Source: Propionibacteriaceae bacterium
Lineage (GTDB): Bacteria > Actinomycetota > Actinomycetes > Propionibacteriales > Propionibacteriaceae
Reading direction: 5' to 3'
Assembly: GCA_003451975.1 (NCBI GenBank)
Contig: DMIX01000049.1
Location: 1-6,989 of the forward strand
DNA: 6,989 nt
Shown: positions 1-6,320 of the stretch, piece after piece
Layout of the letters: each line of letters starts with the position of its first letter
Numbering within the stretch: the stretch's first letter is position 1
Position numbers and translations under genes: made by a program
The notes under the pieces: model-generated
What the model saw: the letters and a program-made list of their open reading frames with translations, nothing else
What the model was told of the DNA's origin: nothing
Database searches by the model: none

Positions 1-799
1 GCATCACATCGGCGGCCGAATAGGCCTGTGCCATGTCATCCACATAACCCACCGGGCGGTAGACCGCGGCGGTGGCGACATTCTCCCGGGGCACGACGTC
101 CTCGGTCAGATTCGCCGGCCCCACCACGTGCAGGATGCTGATCCCGTCTGCGAGCAGCCGATCGATCGCCGCGGCCGTGGCGGCGTTCAGACTGCGAGCT
201 CCTTGCGAGCCGCCGGAGACCAGCACAACATGGCCCTCGCCCGGAAGGCTGAAGTGCGCCCTCGCCTCAGCGCGCCGGCTGTCGCGATCCAGGCCGGCGA
301 TCGCCGCACGCACCGGCAGCCCCAACTGGCGGGCCCGCGGTAAAGCCGTGTCGGGAAAGCTGGTAACCACCGCATCGGCGAAACGGGCACCGACTTTGTT
401 GGCCAGACCGGCCACCACGTTCCCCTCGTGGATCACCAGCGGGATCTTCTCGGCGCGAGCGGCCAGGTACACCGGCAGCGAGACATAGCCTCCGAAGCCG
501 GCCACGACCTGGGCGCGATGCTCGCGCAGCAATGCCTTGGCCTCTCGCACCGCAGTCCGCAACCGCAGTGGCAACGCGATGAGGTCACCAGAGGGTTTGC
601 GTGGCAGCGGTACCGGTGGAATCAGAGCCAGGCTCAGACCGGCGTCAGGGATGACGCGGGTTTCCAAACCTTTGGGAGTACCGATGCACAGGATCTCCAC
701 CGGTCCGGCGGCGGTCAGTTGTTCGGCAGTGGCGATCAACGGGGAGGTATGACCAGCGGTTCCTCCCCCGGCGAGGATCACCCGGATCGGCTCACTCAT
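1..799 (-). CDS. murG: MurG, lipid II-forming GlcNAc transferase (3' end cut off by window edge)
   Basis: This is UDP-GlcNAc:undecaprenyl-pyrophosphoryl-MurNAc-pentapeptide GlcNAc transferase, which converts lipid I to lipid II on the inner face of the membrane. My translation from the ATG at 799 gives 266 residues with no stop before the left edge; the family is usually about 360, so roughly the last 100 residues (much of the UDP-GlcNAc-binding C-terminal domain) are outside. The N-terminal glycine-rich loop GGGTAGHTSP is at residues 11-20 and contains the conserved His. GFGGYVSLP is at 101-109, IHEGN at 123-127 and the second glycine loop GGSQGARSLN at 196-205. The start is supported by AAGGAA (808-803), which overlaps the ftsW stop and lies just upstream of the ATG. 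The gene follows ftsW by 8 bases, so it is probably co-transcribed and translationally coupled. HEGN replaces the commoner HEQN wording. The identification is very secure. Confidence 0.96.
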   Translation of the reverse strand, partial: MSEPIRVILAGGGTAGHTSPLIATAEQLTAAGPVEILCIGTPKGLETRVIPDAGLSLALIPPVPLPRKPSGDLIALPLRLRTAVREAKALLREHRAQVVAGFGGYVSLPVYLAARAEKIPLVIHEGNVVAGLANKVGARFADAVVTSFPDTALPRARQLGLPVRAAIAGLDRDSRRAEARAHFSLPGEGHVVLVSGGSQGARSLNAATAAAIDRLLADGISILHVVGPANLTEDVVPRENVATAAVYRPVGYVDDMAQAYSAADVM

Positions 800-802
800 A
801 GA

Positions 803-808
803 TTCCTT
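803..808 (-). promoter_or_regulatory. Ribosome binding site of murG
   Basis: The minus strand reads AAGGAA directly before the murG ATG at 799, overlapping the last base of the ftsW TGA stop (810-808). The spacing is short (about 3-5 bases depending on which purines pair). It fixes the murG start and suggests ribosome re-initiation after ftsW. Confidence 0.6.
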
Positions 809-2064
809 CAGTTCGCAGTGGTGACCAATGAGGTGCGTTTGCGCCGCCGGTGTCGACGGGCGTAGGCGCGCGCCGCCGGCTCATTGCGGGCGCAGGCCAG
901 CAATGCCCCCAAAGCCATCAGGTTCGCCAAGAGCGCAGAACCACCGTAGGACAGTAGCGGTAATGGCACCCCCAGCACGGGCACCATCCGCAACACGACC
1001 AGAATATTGAGCAGGGCCTGAACCATGAACCAACTCGTGACGCCGGCTGCCACATAGCGACTGAAACGGTCATCGGAGCGCATCGCGATACGGAACCCGG
1101 CGTAGCCCAAGATCACAAACAGGGCGAGCACCGCCAAGGTGCCGACCAGACCCAATTCCTCACCGATCACGGCCAGCACGTAGTCGGTATGCGACTCGAC
1201 CAGCCCGCCCCACTTCTGTCGACTGGCCCCCAGGCCTAAACCCCACCAGCCTCCGGAGGCGAGCGCGAAGATGGCGCGGATGGGCTGGTGGTTGACGCCG
1301 AGAGTGTCGGCGTCCTGGTTGAGGAACCCAAAGATCCGGCTCATGCGACTCGGCGAGCTGGCCACCATGGCCAATACGCCGGCCGATACCACTGCGACCA
1401 GGCCGACCAGAACGCGCCACGGCGCTCCGACGTACCACAGTGTGAGCAAGACCAGCGCGCCCAGGATCAGACCGGTGCCCAAGTCCTCCTGCAGCACCAC
1501 TAGGGCGATCATCAGCATCGACACCGGAACGAACGGAATCAGCAGGTGTCGCGGATCACCGAGCAGCCGGTGTTTCCGGCTGAAGATGTCCGCTCCCCAG
1601 ACCACGATGGCCAGCTTGGCGAGTTCGGCCGGCTGGATGCGGAACCAACTGATTCCCACATCCACCCAGTTGGTGTTGCCGTTCTTGGAGAAGCCGAGCG
1701 AGGTGAAGGTGAGTAGCTGCAGCGCGATGGCGCCCAACACCAGCACCCATCCGAGCACTTTCAGGTGCTGCGGCTTGAAACGGGCCAGCACCGCGGCCGC
1801 GACGCCGCCGACGACGAGAAATGCCAGTTGCCGCTTGAAGAAGTAGTAGGCATCGCCCCAGCGGGTGTACGCATAAACGCTGGAGGCGGACAGCACCATC
1901 ATCAGGCCCAAGGCCAACAGCAGGACAGCGGGAACCAACACCAGGTAGAAGCTGGCTTGGGGATGCGACAGCCACTCGACCACGAAACTTCTTCGACGTT
2001 CGGTCGTCTGAGACGTCGATTTAGCACCGTGACGATCCACTATGGGGGAAGCCAGGATCGCCAA
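808..2064 (-). CDS. ftsW: FtsW, septal SEDS peptidoglycan glycosyltransferase
   Basis: This polytopic membrane protein of 418 residues belongs to the SEDS family. It polymerises lipid II into glycan strands at the division septum together with a class B PBP, here the upstream ftsI product. The first 35 residues are a basic cytoplasmic tail, followed by many hydrophobic segments starting near residue 38. Family signatures visible are QPAELAKLA (144-152), QEDLGTG (192-198), SHTDYVLAVIGEELG (291-305), which contains the conserved catalytic-type Asp294, and PVLGVPLPLLSYGGSALL (362-379). A basic tail (RRHRRRKR, 403-410) ends the protein. I chose the TTG at 2064 because AGGGGG lies 8 bases upstream; the GTG at 2040 is a weaker alternative. 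RodA is the main paralogue to exclude; the dcw position and the SYGGS wording typical of actinobacterial FtsW favour FtsW. Confidence 0.94.
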   Translation of the reverse strand: MAILASPIVDRHGAKSTSQTTERRRSFVVEWLSHPQASFYLVLVPAVLLLALGLMMVLSASSVYAYTRWGDAYYFFKRQLAFLVVGGVAAAVLARFKPQHLKVLGWVLVLGAIALQLLTFTSLGFSKNGNTNWVDVGISWFRIQPAELAKLAIVVWGADIFSRKHRLLGDPRHLLIPFVPVSMLMIALVVLQEDLGTGLILGALVLLTLWYVGAPWRVLVGLVAVVSAGVLAMVASSPSRMSRIFGFLNQDADTLGVNHQPIRAIFALASGGWWGLGLGASRQKWGGLVESHTDYVLAVIGEELGLVGTLAVLALFVILGYAGFRIAMRSDDRFSRYVAAGVTSWFMVQALLNILVVLRMVPVLGVPLPLLSYGGSALLANLMALGALLACARNEPAARAYARRHRRRKRTSLVTTAN

Positions 2065-2072
2065 CGCGGTAG

Positions 2073-2078
2073 CCCCCT
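2073..2078 (-). promoter_or_regulatory. Ribosome binding site deciding the ftsW TTG start
   Basis: The minus strand carries AGGGGG eight bases upstream of TTG 2064-2062. It overlaps the murD TAG stop (2079-2077). A purine run this close to the anti-Shine-Dalgarno complement supports the rare TTG codon as the real start. Confidence 0.6.
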
Positions 2079-3552
2079 ATCCAGTCAGCTCCTGAACGGC
2101 TGCCGCGAAGTCATCACCGCGCGCCGCATAGTCGGAGTACATGTCTTTGCTCGCGCAGCCCGGCGCGAGCAGCACGACATCGCCGGGCACTGCCCGGGAC
2201 GCTGCCCACGAAACCGCTTGACGCATAGCTCCATGATCCTCGCGATCAATCACGAGCAGCGGAACCTCGGGTGCGTGTCGCCGGATCGCTGCTGCAACGA
2301 CGTCGCGGTCGATGCCGAATACCACCACCGCCCGCAGCCGAGGAGCCACCTGATCGACCAACCCCTCGAAGCTGGTCCCCTTGGCTTGTCCGCCTGCGAT
2401 CCAGACCACCGAATCGAAGGCCGCCAGCGAGGCAGCCGCAGCATGCGGATTGGTCGCCTTGGAGTCGTCGATGTAGCGCACGCCGTCTCGTTCGGCGATG
2501 GTCTGGATGCGATGATCACCCAACTGCAGTCGTCGCAAGCCCTCCGAGACCGCCGTCGGAGGCACTCCGAAGGAGCGCGCCAGCGCAGCCGCCGCCAGCG
2601 CATTGGCCACATTGTGCGGGGCGTAGGGCACCACATCGGCCAGTTTCGCGATTTCCACCGCCGAATCCCGACGCTGTGCGATGAAGGCTCGATCCACGAG
2701 CACGTCGTCGACCACACCCACCATCGACGGGCCGGGGATCCCCAGCGTGAAGCCGATAGCCCGGGCGCCCTCGCTGACGTCGGCATCCTCGACCAGCTTC
2801 TCGGTCACCGCATCGGCGACGTTGTAGACGCACGCATGCTGCACCCGCTGATAGATCCTGCCCTTGTCGGCGGTGTAGGCCGCCATCGGGTCGCCGACCC
2901 CGTCCGGCCACCCTGCAGAATCGGCGTACCACTCCAGGTGGTCGGGGGCGACGTTGAGCACGGCGGCCGAATGCAGGCTCACCGAGTGCGTCCAATGCAG
3001 TTGGAAGCTGGACAGCTCGACAGCCAGCACGTCGTAGGACAGGTCGTCGAGGACTGCTTCGACGATGGGTCTGCCCACATTCCCGACGGCACTGGTGACC
3101 AGGCCTGCCGCGGTCAACATCGATTCCAGCATGCCCACCGTCGTGGTCTTGCCGTTGGTTCCGGTGATTCCCAACCAGGGCACCTGGCGATCGGGCAGGC
3201 TCATTCGCCAGGCGAGCTCCACTTCGCCCCAGATGGGAATTCCGCGCAGCCGAGCCTGCGTCAGCAGCGGCGCCGACGGCAGCCAGCCCGGTGAAGTGAC
3301 AACCAAGTCCACCTCATCGGGCAGTTGAGCGGTGGCTCCGGCTCCCAGCCGGACGACGGCGTCGAGCAGTTCCAACACCGTGGCCTTCTCGACATTGCCG
3401 GGACTGTCCGAGTCGTCGAGCACCACAACCTGGGCGCCCAGCTCCAGCAAACCGTCGGCGGCCGCGAAGCCGGAGGTCCCCAAACCGGCAACGACCACGC
3501 GAGCTTGCTGCCAGGGCGAGAGTCGATCGGCGGTCGCGATCCAATCGATCAC
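2077..3552 (-). CDS. murD: MurD, UDP-MurNAc-L-alanine--D-glutamate ligase
   Basis: This cytoplasmic ATP-dependent Mur ligase adds D-Glu to UDP-MurNAc-L-Ala. The start is GTG 3552, whose GTGA overlaps the mraY stop; the frame stays open further upstream, but that part lies inside mraY and is not protein-like. It gives 491 residues, slightly long for the family (about 440-490). The N-terminal Rossmann domain has GLGTSG at 23-28 and TSPG at 86-89. The central ATPase domain has [11 protein letters not shown] (128-138), VELSSFQL (178-185), APDHLEWY (202-209) and the Lys expected to be carbamylated at 230 (ADKGRIYQ). The C-terminal domain has GDHRIQ (345-350), DDSKATN (362-368), GGQAKG (387-392) and [19 protein letters not shown] (461-479). 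A stretch at about 211-222 looks like an insertion relative to other MurD sequences I remember. The gene sits 12 bases before ftsW. Very secure. Confidence 0.97.
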   Translation of the reverse strand: MIDWIATADRLSPWQQARVVVAGLGTSGFAAADGLLELGAQVVVLDDSDSPGNVEKATVLELLDAVVRLGAGATAQLPDEVDLVVTSPGWLPSAPLLTQARLRGIPIWGEVELAWRMSLPDRQVPWLGITGTNGKTTTVGMLESMLTAAGLVTSAVGNVGRPIVEAVLDDLSYDVLAVELSSFQLHWTHSVSLHSAAVLNVAPDHLEWYADSAGWPDGVGDPMAAYTADKGRIYQRVQHACVYNVADAVTEKLVEDADVSEGARAIGFTLGIPGPSMVGVVDDVLVDRAFIAQRRDSAVEIAKLADVVPYAPHNVANALAAAALARSFGVPPTAVSEGLRRLQLGDHRIQTIAERDGVRYIDDSKATNPHAAAASLAAFDSVVWIAGGQAKGTSFEGLVDQVAPRLRAVVVFGIDRDVVAAAIRRHAPEVPLLVIDREDHGAMRQAVSWAASRAVPGDVVLLAPGCASKDMYSDYAARGDDFAAAVQELTG

Positions 3553-4616
3553 GACTGCCCCACCACCCATTCGGCATAGAACAGTCCCAATCCCAGTGAG
3601 ACGAACAGGCCGCAGATGATCCAGAACCGAATGGTGATGGTCACTTCCTTCCAACCCAGGAGTTCGAAGTGATGCTGCAATGGCGCCATCTTGAACAGCC
3701 GCTTGCCCCCGGACATCTTGAACCAGCCGATCTGAAGCACCACCGACAAGGTGATGATGACGAACAAGCCGGCGATGATCGCCATCAACAGCTCCGTGCG
3801 AGTCAGCACCGAGATTCCGGCGAGCGCACCACCGATGGCCAACGACCCGGTGTCGCCCATGAAGATCTTCGCCGGACTGGCATTCCACCACAGGAATCCG
3901 AAGCAGGCACCGGCCAAGGCGATCGAAACCACAGCAAGGTCGTAGGGGTCGCGAACCTCGTAGCATTGCGGACCGCCGAAGGTGCACGACTGGTTGTACT
4001 GCCAGATATTTACGATCGCGTAGGCGGCGAACACCATAGCTGCAGCACCAGTGGCCAGACGGTCCAGGCCATCGGTCAGGTTGGCCGCGTTCGACCAGGA
4101 AGCCACCAGGAAAACGATCCAGATCACCGCCAGCGGGATAGGCAGGGCAGGCAACCAGGAGAGGTCCCGCAGGAACGAGATCGACGGGCTGGCGGGCGTG
4201 AGCCCACGCTCATTGCTGAACATCAACGCCAACACTGCGAAGGTGATCGCAATCGCGCCTTGCAGGCTCAGCTTCATCCACGCATGCAGCCCGAGCGAGC
4301 GAGCTTTGCTGATCTTGATCCAGTCATCGGCCAGCCCCACCAGCCCTAGGCCGCTGAACAGTCCGATCAGCAGCAGGCCGGACGCAGTGGGTGGCGTCCA
4401 GGTGGCCAGGTGCGCCGCGATATAGGCGAAGATCACCGAGAGAAGGATCACGATGCCACCCATCGTGGGCGTGCCGCGCTTGGTGTGGTGGCTGGTGGGT
4501 CCGTCGTCGCGGATGAACTGGCCGTAACCGCGCCTGACCAGAAACTTGATCGCGTAGCGGGTTCCCAGCAAGGTTCCCATCAGGCTCAGCGCACCGGCGA
4601 GCAAGATGCTTCTCAT
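3549..4616 (-). CDS. mraY: MraY, phospho-MurNAc-pentapeptide translocase (lipid I synthase)
   Basis: This integral membrane enzyme transfers phospho-MurNAc-pentapeptide from its UDP carrier to undecaprenyl phosphate, the first membrane step of peptidoglycan synthesis. It has 355 residues, the normal family length, with about ten hydrophobic segments. Diagnostic motifs are GTPTMGG (48-54), the Mg-binding Asp pair LADDW (95-99), [10 protein letters not shown] (176-185), FMGDTGS (252-258) with the catalytic-site Asp255, and [11 protein letters not shown] (312-322). The ATG at 4616 overlaps the stop of the preceding 48-codon ORF (ATGA), and AGAGGA lies 6 bases upstream. The 3' end overlaps murD by GTGA. 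Two cysteines (211 and 218) lie in a hydrophilic loop. Normally murF would directly precede this gene; here only the small ORF does. Very secure. Confidence 0.97.
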   Translation of the reverse strand: MRSILLAGALSLMGTLLGTRYAIKFLVRRGYGQFIRDDGPTSHHTKRGTPTMGGIVILLSVIFAYIAAHLATWTPPTASGLLLIGLFSGLGLVGLADDWIKISKARSLGLHAWMKLSLQGAIAITFAVLALMFSNERGLTPASPSISFLRDLSWLPALPIPLAVIWIVFLVASWSNAANLTDGLDRLATGAAAMVFAAYAIVNIWQYNQSCTFGGPQCYEVRDPYDLAVVSIALAGACFGFLWWNASPAKIFMGDTGSLAIGGALAGISVLTRTELLMAIIAGLFVIITLSVVLQIGWFKMSGGKRLFKMAPLQHHFELLGWKEVTITIRFWIICGLFVSLGLGLFYAEWVVGQS

Positions 4617-4759
4617 CGTTCATCCTCTGCAGTAGCGTCGTCGGCCCGTCGGTGTGCCACGGCCTCCAAAAATAGCGTCCGAGTATGGTGCGCCGCATTC
4701 TCGTCTGGCCAACGAGCGTCTCCGGCGACCGCAGCGAGCCGACAGCGACCGGTGATCAT
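4613..4759 (-). CDS. Small ORF of 48 codons occupying the murF position; unknown function
   Basis: The minus strand has ATG at 4759-4757, overlapping the murE TGA as ATGA, and the TGA at 4615-4613 overlaps the mraY ATG in the same way. The 48-residue product starts MITGRCRLAAVAGDARWP and ends [12 protein letters not shown]. It has no hydrophobic segment, no signal peptide, one Cys, no Lys, seven Arg and nine acidic residues. GGAG (4770-4767) lies 7 bases before the ATG, so initiation is plausible. G or C occupies the third base of 28 of 48 codons (58%), below a 30-codon sample from the murD start (23 of 30), which hints that it is not under normal coding selection. I recognise no Mur ligase motif. 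It may be an in-frame deletion remnant of murF, a genuine new small protein, or simply a link that keeps murE and mraY translation coupled. Confidence 0.45.
   Translation of the reverse strand: MITGRCRLAAVAGDARWPDENAAHHTRTLFLEAVAHRRADDATAEDER
4623..4628 (-). promoter_or_regulatory. Ribosome binding site of mraY
   Basis: AGAGGA on the minus strand lies 6 bases before the mraY ATG at 4616. It is contained in the last codons of the upstream 48-codon ORF, an arrangement typical of coupled operon genes. Confidence 0.6.
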
Positions 4760-6276
4760 CGGTGCACTCCAATCCGAGCCCAGGCGTCGCGCAGCGCAGT
4801 CACGTCATCGAAGGGCACGACACGATCGGCGAGCTGCTGGCCGGTTTCGTGACCTTTACCGAGTACCGCAACCCAGTCCTCGGGCCCGGCCTGCGACAGC
4901 GCCACGGCAATGGCCTCACTGCGGATTCCGCCATCGATGACCTCGGCTCCGCTGCTTTGTGCGGCTTGCCGAGCGCCCTGCAGCACGGCTGCCCTGATGA
5001 CTGCCGGATCTTCGCTGCGCGGGTTGTCATCGGTGACCACGACGACCTGTGCCCCGTCCGCGGCCGCAGCGCCCATCGGTGCGCGTTTGGCTTGATCCCG
5101 ATCACCGCCGCAGCCGAGCACGACGATCCGACGCCCCCTCGGCAATGCGGCCAATGCTGCAGCCACCGATTCCGGCGTGTGAGCGAAATCCACCACCGCA
5201 TGTGGGGCGTCCGCGCCCAGATCGACCAGTTGCATACGCCCCGGGATCGCGGCCCGGGCCAGCCCGGGCAAAGCGGTATCCAAGTCGATCCCGATCGACT
5301 CCAGCATCGCTGCGGCCGTGGCTGCGTTTCGCTGGTTGAAGTCGCCCAACAGGCCCAGGTCGAACTCATGCACCCCGCGCGGGGTCGCCAGTCGAAGCCG
5401 GCTACGGCCACCGGGCAACGCGGTGGCCGCGAGCACGCGGTAATCGGCGTCGGCTCTGGTGCCGGTGGTGACCAGCGGCATGGAGTCAGCGTGGGCGACC
5501 TCGGCGGCAAGGCGGCGCCCATAATCATCGTCGATATTGATCACCGCCGCCCGGGCGTGACCGTTGCGGAACAGTCGTGCTTTGGCCTGGAAGTAGTCCT
5601 CCATGTCGGCGTGGTAATCCAGGTGGTCGCGTCCCAGATTGGTGAAGCCCGCCACGTCGAATACCACCTCGTCGGTGCGCCCTTGGGCCAGCGCGTGGGA
5701 CGAGACTTCCATGGCGATGGCATCGGCTCCATGCTCGACGAAATAGCCCAACAGAGCCTGCAGATCCGGGGCCTCAGGCGTGGTCACCGTGGTGCGTCGC
5801 GAAACCAGAACCTCATCACCGAGCCGGAAGCCGACAGTCCCGATCGTGCCCACGCGATGGCCGGCCTGGGCGAGCGCGGCGGCCAGCAGGAAGCTGGTCG
5901 AGGTCTTTCCGGTGGTGCCCGTGACGCCGAGCATGGTGAGCCGCTCGGACGGACGCTGATAGACCTCGGCGGCCAGGCGCGCCAACTCGCTGCGCGGGTC
6001 GGCGACGGTGACCACGGGCAGCGGGCTTCCCGACGCCAGCGCCGCTCCGGCAGCATCGGTGACCATCGCCGCCGCGCCGGCCTGGGCGGCGGTTGCGGCA
6101 AATTTGGCGCCGTGCGTGCTGGCACCGGGCAGGGCGACATACAGGTCGCCGGGCTCCACGGTCCGCGAATCCAGCGTGACACCGGTGATGCCGACGCTCG
6201 GCGCACCGGGGATCAGCCGTGCCAGCGAAACTGGCTCCGGCACCCGGGGCCGCAAGCTCGCAGGAGTGCTATTCAT
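4756..6276 (-). CDS. murE: MurE, UDP-MurNAc-tripeptide synthetase (diaminopimelate-adding)
   Basis: This cytoplasmic ATP-dependent Mur ligase adds the third residue of the stem peptide to UDP-MurNAc-L-Ala-D-Glu. It has 506 residues, normal for MurE. The N-terminal UMP-binding domain carries LDSRTVEPGDLYVALPG (35-51). The ATPase domain has GVTGTTGKTS (117-126), TTVTTPEAPDL (162-172), MEVSSHAL (189-196), NLGRDHLDYH (213-222) and the Lys expected to be carbamylated at 232 (QAKARLF). The C-terminal domain has VVDFAHTPES (361-370), DDNPRSEDP (416-424) and GKGHETGQ (473-480). DNPR is the family's marker for diaminopimelate as substrate; whether meso or LL cannot be told here. The ATG at 6276 is the only plausible start because an in-frame TAG lies 12 bases upstream. 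It is not a MurE-MurF fusion: one ligase unit ends normally. Very secure. Confidence 0.97.
   Translation of the reverse strand: MNSTPASLRPRVPEPVSLARLIPGAPSVGITGVTLDSRTVEPGDLYVALPGASTHGAKFAATAAQAGAAAMVTDAAGAALASGSPLPVVTVADPRSELARLAAEVYQRPSERLTMLGVTGTTGKTSTSFLLAAALAQAGHRVGTIGTVGFRLGDEVLVSRRTTVTTPEAPDLQALLGYFVEHGADAIAMEVSSHALAQGRTDEVVFDVAGFTNLGRDHLDYHADMEDYFQAKARLFRNGHARAAVINIDDDYGRRLAAEVAHADSMPLVTTGTRADADYRVLAATALPGGRSRLRLATPRGVHEFDLGLLGDFNQRNAATAAAMLESIGIDLDTALPGLARAAIPGRMQLVDLGADAPHAVVDFAHTPESVAAALAALPRGRRIVVLGCGGDRDQAKRAPMGAAAADGAQVVVVTDDNPRSEDPAVIRAAVLQGARQAAQSSGAEVIDGGIRSEAIAVALSQAGPEDWVAVLGKGHETGQQLADRVVPFDDVTALRDAWARIGVHR
4767..4770 (-). promoter_or_regulatory. Shine-Dalgarno sequence of the 48-codon ORF at the murF position
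   Basis: GGAG on the minus strand, inside the last codons of murE, lies 7 bases before ATG 4759. This is ideal spacing. It supports translation initiating here, either as a retained murF start signal or for a current small gene. Confidence 0.5.
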
Positions 6277-6300
6277 CGAGGACCAACCCTAGCCCGACGC

Positions 6301-6320
6301 CGCCGTGCTCGGTTACGGCG
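6301..6320 (-). other. Small inverted repeat straddling the ftsI stop codon
   Basis: CGCCGT (6301-6306) and ACGGCG (6315-6320) form a perfect 6-base stem with an 8-base loop, covering the ftsI TAA and the start of the 36-base ftsI-murE spacer. No T-run follows on the transcribed strand, so it is not a standard intrinsic terminator. In DNA this GC-rich it may be chance. Confidence 0.3.

Noticed and set aside
1765..3294. A plus-strand open frame of about 509 codons antisense to ftsW and murD
   Set aside because: It shows the same shadow-type composition, spans the ftsW/murD junction, and has no recognisable motif. The minus-strand genes fully explain the region.
3553..3987. N-terminal extension of MurD by 145 residues upstream of GTG 3552
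   Set aside because: The frame is open, but the residues are the out-of-frame reading of mraY. MurD normally starts just before its Rossmann glycine loop, and the GTGA overlap is the natural start.
4324..4698. A minus-strand frame of about 124 codons starting in the murE-mraY gap, considered as a murF remnant
   Set aside because: Most of it reads mraY in the wrong frame, and the part inside the gap (MRRTILGRYFWRPWHTDG) has no Mur ligase motif.
6301..6320. Intrinsic terminator between ftsI and murE
   Set aside because: The stem is only 6 base pairs, there is no T-run after it on the transcribed strand, and murE follows 36 bases later as part of the same cluster.
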